This document shows positions 55,311 to 63,079 of a DNA stretch of 64,000 bases, piece after piece. Location of the stretch: the NCBI RefSeq assembly GCF_001077815.2, contig NZ_CP011310.1, positions 2,542,001-2,606,000 of the forward strand, in the 5' to 3' direction. The notes under the pieces were generated by a model. It was not told where the DNA came from. It ran no database searches and saw only the letters and a list, made by a program, of their open reading frames with translations. The translations under genes and the position numbers were made by a program. How positions within the stretch are numbered: position 1 is the first letter of the stretch; every line of letters starts with the position of its first letter. Origin of the DNA: Aurantiacibacter atlanticus (GTDB lineage Bacteria; Pseudomonadota; Alphaproteobacteria; Sphingomonadales; Sphingomonadaceae).

Positions 55311-55684
55311 GCCGCGTCCTCCTCGATCAGATCGAAGACCACGCGTGGGCCATCTTCGGTGGTTTCGATCCGCGCCTTGACCCGCGCGCCGATCGGGGCG
55401 GTTTCGATCGCGGGCAGCGTCGACATCATCCGCACTCCCTCATCCAGATCGATCAGCGCGACGTTCCACGATCCGTGGCGTGTCCGGTTGACGGTAATCG
55501 CATAGACCGTGCCGGTGCCGCCTGCCGTGACCCATTCCAGATCAGCTGCGCCCTGTGGCGTCACCACGCGAGGCCAGAAGACATATTCGCCCGTGCTGAT
55601 TGCACGCTGGATCATGAACCGGCCCTCGGCCAGATATCGCTCATAGGTGGCCTGCGGCCCAACCGGCTTCGTCTCGGTGTCCAT
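55307..55684 (-). CDS. DUF35 OB-fold protein without zinc ribbon
   Basis: DUF35 proteins usually have an N-terminal rubredoxin-like zinc ribbon with four cysteines and a C-terminal OB fold, and bind thiolase-like enzymes. This 125-residue protein has no cysteine at all. The region where the ribbon should lie reads FWPRVVTPQG and the OB fold is intact (WVTAGGTGTVYAITVNRT). Its stop overlaps the thiolase start (ATGA), so the pair is coupled. It is probably the regulatory or substrate-binding partner of the thiolase-fold protein. Confidence 0.82.
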   Translation of the reverse strand: MDTETKPVGPQATYERYLAEGRFMIQRAISTGEYVFWPRVVTPQGAADLEWVTAGGTGTVYAITVNRTRHGSWNVALIDLDEGVRMMSTLPAIETAPIGARVKARIETTEDGPRVVFDLIEEDAA

Positions 55685-55700
55685 CTTTGCTGCTTACTCC

Positions 55701-56120
55701 TTAGTCTTTCCAGCCCAGAAACAGATGCGTCTGGGTAGTCACGCCCGCGACCTTGCCATCGCCACGCGTCAGCGTGACCTGCAACACCAGCGTCGTGCTT
55801 CCGACATGTACCGGCACGCAGCGCGCGCTCAGCCGATCGCCGACTTTCACCGGGCGCAGGAAATTGGTCTTGGCTTCCACCGTAGTGTTCGAGGTTTCGG
55901 CAGCGCTATTGATGAAGGCCGTGGTGCCCGCCGCCGTATCGGCGAGACTCATCAGCGCGCCACCATGCAGCACGCCGTTGCGGTTTGCCATCGCCTCTGT
56001 CACCGGCATTGAGCAGACGACCTCCTCTGGGGTCATGCGCTCGAATTCAATATCCAGCAGCGCCGCGAATTTGGAAACAGGCGGCATTTCCTCCAGGCTA
56101 CGGGTCTTGCGTTCACTCAC
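55701..56120 (-). CDS. PaaI family acyl-CoA thioesterase
   Basis: The hot-dog thioesterase hydrolyses acyl-CoA, releasing trapped CoA. The 139 residues contain the PaaI-type motif NGVLHGGALMSLADTAAGT (HGG followed by the Asp of LAD). Members of this family often clear stalled intermediates in catabolic clusters. It lies 16 bases upstream of the DUF35 gene and 2 bases downstream of the acyl-CoA dehydrogenase gene. Confidence 0.9.
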   Translation of the reverse strand: MSERKTRSLEEMPPVSKFAALLDIEFERMTPEEVVCSMPVTEAMANRNGVLHGGALMSLADTAAGTTAFINSAAETSNTTVEAKTNFLRPVKVGDRLSARCVPVHVGSTTLVLQVTLTRGDGKVAGVTTQTHLFLGWKD

Positions 56121-56122
56121 GA

Positions 56123-57289
56123 TCAGGCAGCTCGTTCTGCCAGCGTGCGCCGCGCGATCACCAATTGCTGGATCTGGCTCGTGCCCTCGTAGATGCGCAG
56201 CAGCCGAATATCACGATAGAAGCGTTCAATATCATATTCAGCCATGTAGCCTGCCCCGCCGTGGATCTGCAGCGCGCGGTCGGCGATACGACCCGCGGCC
56301 TCAGTGCAGAAATACTTGGTGCAGGAGGCCTCAAGGATCGCCTTGCCGTTGCTGTCAAAGGTCTCGGCAGTCGCCCGTACCAGCGCACGCGCGGCATGCA
56401 GTTCGGCCTGACTATCGGCCAGCAGACCCTGCACCAATTGGTGCTCACCGATCGGTTTGCCGAACTGGTGGCGCGAAAGTGCATAGTCGGTAGCCAGGTC
56501 GAGCATGCGCTGGCCCTGGCCGACCGCCATCGCGCCAATATGGATACGCCCGCGATCAAGCACCTTCATCGCGGTAGGAAAACCCTGATGCAGCCGCTCT
56601 GGACCGCCAAGGATCGATGAAGCTGGCACACGCACATCCTCGAAAATCACGTCCGAGGTCTTGGTCCCGCGCTGGCCGAGCTTGCGGTCAGGCTTTGAGA
56701 CGGTGATGCCAGGGATATCCGCCGGCACGATAAAGGCGGAGACGCCATCGGCGCCGGGTTTGTCAGGATCGGTGCGTGCAAAGACGGTGAACAGACCTGC
56801 GCGCACCGCGTTGGTGATGAAGCGCTTGGTGCCGTTGATCACAAAATCACCGCCATCGCGCCGGGCCGAGGTGCGGATACCTGCCGCGTCCGAGCCGTTG
56901 TCCGGCTCTGTCAACGCAAATGAGGTGATCACATCCCCGCTCGCTACACCCGGCAACCAGCGGCTTCTTTGCTCGGGTGTGCCGTCCATCACAATCCCTT
57001 GCGAACCAATGCCGACATTGGTGCCTATGAGCGAACGGAAGGTGAGCGAGGCATAGCAAAGCGCCTCAATCAGGCGTGCTTCCTGCGGAACATTGATGCC
57101 GATGCCGCCGAACTCCTCGGGGGTAGAAAGGCCGAAAAGGCCCATTTCCTTCATCTCGACGACGATATCCTCGGGGATATTGTCTTCTTCTTCGACCTGA
57201 CGTTCTGCCGGGATCAGCCGTTCACGCGCGAACCGCTCCACCGTTACAAGAAGTTGTTCGAACACATCACTATCGACACCTGCCGCCAT
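56123..57289 (-). CDS. acyl-CoA dehydrogenase with canonical catalytic Glu
   Basis: The flavoprotein inserts an alpha,beta double bond into acyl-CoA. The 388 residues carry the FAD-binding FALTEPDNGSDA segment and the C-terminal QIHGGAGYMAEYDIERFYRD. The usual base is the Glu of RIYEGTSQIQ (about residue 368). It is the first gene of the minus-strand arm, directly downstream of the IclR-controlled divergent region. The start has CCTCC on the plus strand, that is GGAGG, 7 bases upstream. Confidence 0.92.
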   Translation of the reverse strand: MAAGVDSDVFEQLLVTVERFARERLIPAERQVEEEDNIPEDIVVEMKEMGLFGLSTPEEFGGIGINVPQEARLIEALCYASLTFRSLIGTNVGIGSQGIVMDGTPEQRSRWLPGVASGDVITSFALTEPDNGSDAAGIRTSARRDGGDFVINGTKRFITNAVRAGLFTVFARTDPDKPGADGVSAFIVPADIPGITVSKPDRKLGQRGTKTSDVIFEDVRVPASSILGGPERLHQGFPTAMKVLDRGRIHIGAMAVGQGQRMLDLATDYALSRHQFGKPIGEHQLVQGLLADSQAELHAARALVRATAETFDSNGKAILEASCTKYFCTEAAGRIADRALQIHGGAGYMAEYDIERFYRDIRLLRIYEGTSQIQQLVIARRTLAERAA

Positions 57290-57325
57290 AGCCGCCTCCT
57301 CCCAAGGATTACTTTCGATCTAAGC

Positions 57326-57353
57326 TTGCCCTAGCAGCCATATTCTGTATAGT
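57326..57353 (+). promoter_or_regulatory. probable promoter of the IclR regulator gene
   Basis: TTGCCC (57326-57331) and TATAGT (57348-57353) have a 16-base spacer, 27 bases before the regulator start. The -10 lies inside the inverted repeat described separately, which suggests autoregulation. Confidence 0.45.
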
Positions 57354-57360
57354 AAATATG
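57339..57360. promoter_or_regulatory. inverted repeat in the divergent IclR/dehydrogenase promoter region
   Basis: CATATT (57339-57344) and AATATG (57355-57360) are perfect inverted copies around a 10-base spacer. It is in the only AT-rich part of the 91-base gap between divergent starts and overlaps a -10 element, so it is the best candidate operator of the IclR regulator. Confidence 0.5.
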
Positions 57361-57380
57361 ACTTCATCAAGGGAATATCC

Positions 57381-58157
57381 ATGGTTGACGAGGGCGTTCA
57401 GAAAGCCGTACCCGCAGTACAGAACGCCATCAGCATCCTGCGCCAGCTTGCGGCGCAAGGCCGTTCTATAGGCGCAACTCAGATTGCGCGCGAGACCGGG
57501 CTCAACGTGTCTTCAACCTTCAATATACTGCGCACGCTCACGAATGAAGGGCTTCTGAGCTTCGACCCCGAAGCCAAGACCTATCGGATCGGCATGGGGT
57601 TGATGGAATTCGCAATTCCGCTGCTCGGTGCCAATCCCGCAGATCTGATCCGCTCAACGCTGACCGCAATCGCCAAGGACCATCAGGTGATGATCGCGCT
57701 ATGGCAGATCACGGAAAACCAGCGGATCGTGCTGACCGATCGTTTCACCGCCCCGCGCATCGTGCATGCGGTGCTGGCGCGCGACAGCCGCCTGCCTGTA
57801 TTCGCGGGCGCGATCGGGCGGTGCTATGCGGCGGCAACCGGGCTCGACAAAAGCGCGACAAAGAAGGGCTTCGACACCGTCATCTGGCAGGACCCGCCTA
57901 GCTTCGAGAGCTATTGGGCGGATGTTCTGACAGCGCGCGAAACCGGCACGGCAAGCGATCGCGGGCAGCTTTTCCGCGGGCTCGACATCGTGGCAACTCT
58001 CGCGCTCGACGGCGAGGGAGTACCGCGGCTCGGCATGAGCAGCATCACTATCGCGGGGCAACAGACAGAGGAGAGCCTGTCGGCTGTGGCCAGTGCCCTG
58101 CGCGGCGCGGCCGAGCAGATCGAACGCTGCATCTTCTGTCGCCCCACCCCGGGCTGA
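57381..58157 (+). CDS. IclR family transcriptional regulator
   Basis: IclR proteins are winged-helix regulators that sense a small effector. The 258 residues have an N-terminal winged helix (about 10-70: AISILRQLAAQGRSIGATQIA, with the recognition helix near LNVSSTFNILRTL). The C-terminal effector domain (about 85-250) ends CIFCRPTPG. The gene is divergent from the acyl-CoA dehydrogenase and upstream of the plus-strand arm, so it probably controls both arms. RBS AAGGGA precedes the ATG. Confidence 0.92.
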   Translation: MVDEGVQKAVPAVQNAISILRQLAAQGRSIGATQIARETGLNVSSTFNILRTLTNEGLLSFDPEAKTYRIGMGLMEFAIPLLGANPADLIRSTLTAIAKDHQVMIALWQITENQRIVLTDRFTAPRIVHAVLARDSRLPVFAGAIGRCYAAATGLDKSATKKGFDTVIWQDPPSFESYWADVLTARETGTASDRGQLFRGLDIVATLALDGEGVPRLGMSSITIAGQQTEESLSAVASALRGAAEQIERCIFCRPTPG

Positions 58158-58201
58158 ACCCCGGTTTCACGACCATACGACACGGATAAAACGGAGAAGA
58201 C

Positions 58202-59122
58202 ATGTCTGGAACGAAGCCCCTGGAAGGGAAAGTCATGCTGGTAACCGGTGCAGGCGGCGGCATCGGCAGGGCAATCGCAATGGAGGCAGCCAAGGCGGGG
58301 GCCTCCGTCGTGGTGAACGATATCGGTGCCTCGCTCGACGGACGGCGGGAATCGAGCGCCGCAGCCCAGGATGCAGTTACCGCAATCGAGGCGATGGGCG
58401 GAAGCGCGGTCGCAAACGGCGATGATGTCTCAGAGCCGGCGGGCGCACAGGCAATGGTGAAACAGGCAGTGGATTCCTTCGGCCGACTGGATGCGGTGGT
58501 GAACAACGCCGGCATCCTGCGAGATTGCTTCTTCCACAAGATGAGTTTCGAGGATTTCGATGCGGTGGTGAAGGTCCATCTTTACGGCACCTTCAACGTC
58601 AGCCGCGCCGCAGTCGACGTGATGCGCGAACAAGGCTCGGGCAGCCTGATCCACATGACTTCAACCTCCGGCCTTATTGGAAATCTCGCGCAGGCGAACT
58701 ATTCCGCCGCCAAGCTTGGGGTGGCGGCACTGTCAAAGTCGCTCGCTCTCGATCTGCGGCGTTGGGGTATCCGTTCGAACTGCATCGCGCCCTTCGCCTG
58801 GAGCCGGATGACCTCGTCGATCAAGGTCGACAGCCCCGAGCAGGAGGAGCGCGTGAACCGGATGAAGGAGATGTCGCCCGAAAAGATCGCTCCAATGGCG
58901 CTCTATCTCGCGTCGGATGCGGGGGCTGAAACCACCGGCCAGATCTTCGCCGTGCGCAACAACGAGATTTTCCTGGTGTCGCAGCCGCGACCCGTCCGCT
59001 CGGTGCAGCGTAGCAAGGGGTGGGATCTCGATAGCGTTACCAGCCACGCGATCCCGGCACTGCGCGGCAGCTATGTTCCGCTCGATGTCTCGGCGGATGT
59101 GTTCTGCTGGGATCCGGTGTAA
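58202..59122 (+). CDS. SDR family 3-hydroxyacyl-CoA dehydrogenase-like protein
   Basis: The short-chain dehydrogenase uses NAD(P). The 306 residues show VTGAGGGIGRA (coenzyme), NNAGILRD and the catalytic YSAAK, and the NDIGASLDG start of MFE-2-type hydroxyacyl-CoA dehydrogenases. About 60 extra residues follow the core (from about 245). It would oxidise the hydroxyacyl-CoA made by the hydratase. GGAGAAGAC precedes the ATG. It is separated from the next dehydrogenase by 182 bases. Confidence 0.88.
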   Translation: MSGTKPLEGKVMLVTGAGGGIGRAIAMEAAKAGASVVVNDIGASLDGRRESSAAAQDAVTAIEAMGGSAVANGDDVSEPAGAQAMVKQAVDSFGRLDAVVNNAGILRDCFFHKMSFEDFDAVVKVHLYGTFNVSRAAVDVMREQGSGSLIHMTSTSGLIGNLAQANYSAAKLGVAALSKSLALDLRRWGIRSNCIAPFAWSRMTSSIKVDSPEQEERVNRMKEMSPEKIAPMALYLASDAGAETTGQIFAVRNNEIFLVSQPRPVRSVQRSKGWDLDSVTSHAIPALRGSYVPLDVSADVFCWDPV

Positions 59123-59304
59123 TCGCGCTGAGTCACCTTCGGCCCTACCGGAGGCGCAGGGACAGAGCCGGCGGGTCGCCGCTGGCAAAGGAAAACTTTT
59201 CGGGACATCTGTAGGTCCATTCAGAAATTTGATTTATGGCTTGGCGCATTCGATGGTCAGGCAATGCGCAACACGCCGCGCCGCAAGACCCCGAAGGAGG
59301 CACT

Positions 59305-60468
59305 GTGTACGACCAATCCAGCGACGAATTTCAGGACATCCGTGACGCCGTGCGCGCGCTCTGTGCCGATTTCCCCGACGAATACCACCGCAAGATCGAC
59401 GAGGCCCGCACCTATCCCGAGGAATTCGTCGAGGCGCTGACCCGCGCGGGCTGGATGGCCGCGTTGATCCCCACCGAATATGGCGGCTCCGGGCTCGGGC
59501 TGGCTGAGTCCGCGGTGATCATGGAAGAGATTAATCGCGCAGGCGGCAATTCCGGTGCTTGTCACGGGCAGATGTACAATATGAACACGCTGGTACGGCA
59601 CGGCTCCGAGGAACAGCGGCAAAAATACCTGCCCCGGATTGCGAGCGGCGAACTACGCCTGCAATCGATGGGCGTGACCGAGCCCACTACTGGCACCGAC
59701 ACTACTCAGCTCAAGACTACTGCGGTTCTCAAGGGCGACAAATATGTCATCAATGGCCAGAAGGTATGGATCAGCCGGGTCCAGCACTCTGACCTGATGA
59801 TCCTGCTCGCACGCACAACGCCACTGTCCGATGTGAAGAAGAAATCCGAAGGGCTTTCGATCTTCATTGTCGATATCAAGGAGGCGATGAAATCGGGCAT
59901 GACGGTGCGCCCGATCCCGAACATGGTCAATCACGAGACGAATGAGCTTTTCTTCGATAATCTGGAGATCCCGGTCGAGAACCTGATCGGCCAGGAGGGT
60001 CAGGGCTTCAAATACATCCTGACCGGCCTCAATGCCGAGCGCACGCTGATCGCAGCGGAATGCATTGGCGATGGCTATTGGTTCACCGATCGTGTGGTGA
60101 AATATGTGAGTGAGCGCAACGTCTTTGGCCGTCCGATCGGACAGAACCAGGGCGTGCAATTCCCGATTGCCGAGGCCTATATCGAAATCGAGGCCGCGAA
60201 CCTGATGCGGCAGAAGGCCTGCCGACTTTATGATGCCGATCTACCCTGCGGGGCCGAGGCAAATATGGCGAAATATCTTGCCGCGAAGGCCAGCTGGGAA
60301 GCAGCGAACGCCTGCCTGCAATTCCACGGCGGCTTCGGTTTTGCTTGTGAATACGATATCGAGCGCAAGTTTCGCGAAACCCGCCTCTATCAAGTCGCGC
60401 CGATCTCCACGAACCTGATCCTGTCTTATGTTGCCGAACATATCCTCGGCCTGCCGCGGAGCTTCTGA
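59305..60468 (+). CDS. acyl-CoA dehydrogenase of the isovaleryl/long-chain type active site
   Basis: The start is GTG at 59305, with AAGGAGG 4 bases upstream; an ATG further upstream would add unmatched residues. The 387 residues contain the FAD segment GVTEPTTGTDTTQ and LQFHGGFGFACEYDIER. The usual C-terminal catalytic Glu (YEGT) is replaced by LYQVAPISTN. A Glu in GLNAERTLIAAE lies where isovaleryl- and long-chain dehydrogenases carry theirs, so that residue is the likely base. It overlaps the CoA-transferase start by 1 base. Confidence 0.88.
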   Translation: MYDQSSDEFQDIRDAVRALCADFPDEYHRKIDEARTYPEEFVEALTRAGWMAALIPTEYGGSGLGLAESAVIMEEINRAGGNSGACHGQMYNMNTLVRHGSEEQRQKYLPRIASGELRLQSMGVTEPTTGTDTTQLKTTAVLKGDKYVINGQKVWISRVQHSDLMILLARTTPLSDVKKKSEGLSIFIVDIKEAMKSGMTVRPIPNMVNHETNELFFDNLEIPVENLIGQEGQGFKYILTGLNAERTLIAAECIGDGYWFTDRVVKYVSERNVFGRPIGQNQGVQFPIAEAYIEIEAANLMRQKACRLYDADLPCGAEANMAKYLAAKASWEAANACLQFHGGFGFACEYDIERKFRETRLYQVAPISTNLILSYVAEHILGLPRSF

Positions 60469-61562
60469 TGCGCCCCCTCGACGGTATCAAGGTGATCGCA
60501 ATCGAACAGGCCGTTGCCGCGCCCTTCTGCACTTCGCGTCTGGCCGATGCAGGTGCCGAGGTATTCAAGATCGAACGTCCCGAAGGTGATTTCGCCCGCG
60601 GTTACGATGATGTGGCCAAAGGGCAGTCCAGCTATTTCGTCTGGCTAAACCGCGGCAAGCACTCGCGCACGCTCGATCTCACATCGACCCAAGGCCAAGC
60701 TGAGTTAGAGAGCCTGCTGGCCGGGGCAGACATATTGGTACAGAATCTCAAGCCAGGGGCACTGGCGCGGCTCGGCTTTTCCTTTGATCGGCTGACTCGT
60801 GAATTTCCGCGTCTGATCACCTGCTCGATCTCGGGCTATGGCGAGTATGGCCCGATGGCTGAGCGCAAGGCCTATGACCTGCTGGTGCAGGCGGAATCGG
60901 GCTTGTGCTCGATCACCGGTGGGCCGTCCGAACCTGCGCGGGTGGGCATTTCGGTGGTCGACATCGCGACCGGTGCCACCGCGCAATCGGCCATCCTCGA
61001 GGCGTTGGTCCGACGCGGGACGACCGGACAGGGCGCCAACATCTCTATCTCGATGTTCGATGTCATGGCCGATTGGCTGACGGTGCCGCTCTTGAACCAC
61101 GAAGGCGGCAAGAGCCCTAGGCGGGTGGGTCTCGCGCATCCCTCAATCGCGCCCTATGGTATGTTCGTGGCAGCGGATGGCGCGCAGATCCTGCTTTCCG
61201 TACAGAGCGACCGGGAATGGGCCAAGCTCTGCACCCACTTCCTCAAAAACCCGGATATGGCCACCGATCCCCGGTTCGCCAGCAACCTCGCGCGGGTGGA
61301 AAACCGATCCGAGACTGATGCCGCCGTCGCCGCAGCTTTTGCCAGCATGACTGGCGACGCCGCCATCGCCGCGCTCTTGCGTGCCGATGTGGCCGTGGCG
61401 CGGGTCAACGACATGGCTGGGCTCGCCGCGCATCCGCATCTGCGGCGGATCAGCGTCGACACGCCTAATGGCCCCGTATCCTACCCGGCGCCCGCGCCGG
61501 TCTGGGACGACGAGAGCCGAACTTATGGCCCCGTCCCCGTCCTCGATCCGCTGGAGAATTGA
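60468..61562 (+). CDS. CaiB/BaiF family CoA-transferase
   Basis: Family III CoA-transferases move CoA from one acid to another. The 364 residues have the N-terminal AIEQAVAAPFCTSRLADAGAEV, ISGYGEYGPM, and the catalytic Asp165 in SVVDIATG. It could provide a second way to activate a pathway acid, using a CoA donor made by the ligase. It starts at the dehydrogenase stop and is followed after 3 bases by the MaoC-like gene. Confidence 0.9.
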   Translation: MRPLDGIKVIAIEQAVAAPFCTSRLADAGAEVFKIERPEGDFARGYDDVAKGQSSYFVWLNRGKHSRTLDLTSTQGQAELESLLAGADILVQNLKPGALARLGFSFDRLTREFPRLITCSISGYGEYGPMAERKAYDLLVQAESGLCSITGGPSEPARVGISVVDIATGATAQSAILEALVRRGTTGQGANISISMFDVMADWLTVPLLNHEGGKSPRRVGLAHPSIAPYGMFVAADGAQILLSVQSDREWAKLCTHFLKNPDMATDPRFASNLARVENRSETDAAVAAAFASMTGDAAIAALLRADVAVARVNDMAGLAAHPHLRRISVDTPNGPVSYPAPAPVWDDESRTYGPVPVLDPLEN

Positions 61563-61565
61563 GCC

Positions 61566-62417
61566 ATGCAGGCGACTGACGCACTCGATATGGACTCGCT
61601 ACGTAGCTGGATCGGCCGCACCGAAGAGGTGTCCGAACTGCTGACGTCGACGCTGGTCGAACGGCTTTACGCGACGCTCGACCGTGAAGGGCCCGTGACG
61701 GAAGGAGCCGAGGCACCACTGCTGATCCATCATTGCCTGTGCCAGCCCGCCGTGCCCACCTCGGCGCTCGGCCCCGACGGACACCCTCCGCGTGGTGGCT
61801 TTCTGCCGCCTGTTCCCCTGCCCCGCCGGATGTGGGCGGGTAGCGCCATAAATTTCCACAGCGCTCCCCGGATCGGCGAGCAAGTAACCCGCCGCTCAAT
61901 CATTGACGACGTGACGCTCAAGGAGGGGCGCTCGGGGCGGCTCTGCTTCGTCACCGTCTCGCATCAAGTTTATGCTGGCGGGCGCGAAGTCCTGCATGAG
62001 CGCCAGGACATCGTTTATCGTGACGTGCCCCCAGCTGACACGCGCCCTAGGGCGTCACCGTCACCCGCCCCCACAGGTGCCGCCCAGCGCGAGATCCGGC
62101 CCACGCCGGAGCTGCTCTTCCGATATTCTGCGCTGACCTTCAACGGCCATCGCATTCATTACGATTATCCCTACGCGACCGGCGAAGAAGGCTATCCCGG
62201 CCTTGTCGTCCAAGGTCCGCTTCAGGCGATGCTTCTGGCGCAATATGCCGAGGAGCTGCGCGGCTGCGCCCCGGCGCGGTTCAGCTTCCGCAGCCTCTCA
62301 CCAATCTTCGGTGAAGCGCAGTTCACGCTCAATGCGCGCGAAGAAGATGGCGCGACGGCCCTCTGGACTGCGGGCGCAGGCGGTCCGATCGCGATGGAGG
62401 CCCGCGCGGAATGGTGA
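61566..62417 (+). CDS. MaoC/HTD2-like (mesaconyl-C4-CoA hydratase-type) protein
   Basis: These proteins hydrate or dehydrate acyl-thioesters. The 283 residues have an N-terminal FAS1-like dehydratase hot-dog (about 1-145) and a C-terminal hot-dog with FNGHRIHYDYPYA and GLVVQGPLQAMLL. This arrangement is typical of the HTD2/mesaconyl-C4-CoA hydratase group. The substrate is unknown. It is the last gene of the plus-strand arm and ends 44 bases before the tRNA-Ser gene. Confidence 0.85.
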   Translation: MQATDALDMDSLRSWIGRTEEVSELLTSTLVERLYATLDREGPVTEGAEAPLLIHHCLCQPAVPTSALGPDGHPPRGGFLPPVPLPRRMWAGSAINFHSAPRIGEQVTRRSIIDDVTLKEGRSGRLCFVTVSHQVYAGGREVLHERQDIVYRDVPPADTRPRASPSPAPTGAAQREIRPTPELLFRYSALTFNGHRIHYDYPYATGEEGYPGLVVQGPLQAMLLAQYAEELRGCAPARFSFRSLSPIFGEAQFTLNAREEDGATALWTAGAGGPIAMEARAEW

Positions 62418-62461
62418 AGCCCCGAGGCGATCGTGGCATGGCACTCATCGACTTAGGTAGT

Positions 62462-62552
62462 TGGCGGAGCGGGTGGGATTCGAACCCACGATACGGGGTT
62501 ACCGTATACACACTTTCCAGGCGTGCGCCTTCGACCACTCGGCCACCGCTCC
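62462..62552 (-). tRNA. tRNA-Ser (anticodon GGA)
   Basis: The class II tRNA includes an encoded CCA (62462-62464). The acceptor GGAGCGG pairs with CCGCTCC, the anticodon stem-loop is CACGC-CTGGAAA-GTGTG (anticodon GGA, reading UCC/UCU), and a long variable arm is present. Its 3' end points toward the catabolic cluster. Confidence 0.97.
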
Positions 62553-62635
62553 GCATGCCTGTGAGGCAGAAAGCGGGCCACTAGACGAGGTACGGGCCGA
62601 TGACAAGCATGCTGCGAAACACTATTGGCTGATGC

Positions 62636-63040
62636 ATGGCGCGCAAAATTGCAAATGCACCTTCAACCGCGGAAATGGAAGCGATGGCGCGCACTGCGCT
62701 TGACCGCCTGCCGGGACGATTTACCGCGCAAATGGGGGAGATAGTGCTGCTGGTGGAAGAGTGGCCCGACAAAGCCCTTCTGGAGGGTTTCGGCATTGAA
62801 AACCCCCTCGGATTGACCGGCGTTTACGAAGGCCTCCCGCTGACAGAACGCAGCATTGAGCATAGCGGCACCATGCCTGACCGCATTCGTCTGTTTCGTC
62901 GCCCCATCCTCGATGAATGGGCGGAACGCGGGAACGAGACGCTGGAGCATCTGGTGGCGCATGTCGTCATCCACGAAGTCGGACATCATTTCGGCCTGTC
63001 AGACGAGGACATGCACGCGCTGGAGGACATGGCGGGCTGA
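62636..63040 (+). CDS. metallopeptidase family protein (DUF1025-like zincin)
   Basis: The 134 residues hold VIHEVGHHFGLSDED, with the zinc motif HExxH (His113, Glu114, His117) and a following Asp as third ligand. This HExxHxxGxxD pattern defines a small cytosolic zincin family of unknown substrate, common in alphaproteobacteria. No signal peptide is present. It lies 83 bases downstream of the tRNA-Ser gene end, on the opposite strand. Confidence 0.88.
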   Translation: MARKIANAPSTAEMEAMARTALDRLPGRFTAQMGEIVLLVEEWPDKALLEGFGIENPLGLTGVYEGLPLTERSIEHSGTMPDRIRLFRRPILDEWAERGNETLEHLVAHVVIHEVGHHFGLSDEDMHALEDMAG

Positions 63041-63079
63041 ACGCTTGCCAAATCACGGCGTTTTGGCAGGATGGTTTGC

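Noticed and set aside
62418..62461. Attachment-site copy near the tRNA-Ser end
   Set aside because: No direct repeat of the tRNA 3' end was seen at the left edge of the cluster.
62461..62703. Plus-strand frame starting MAERVGFEPTIRGYRIHTFQ
   Set aside because: It is the antisense translation of tRNA-Ser, a common spurious annotation.
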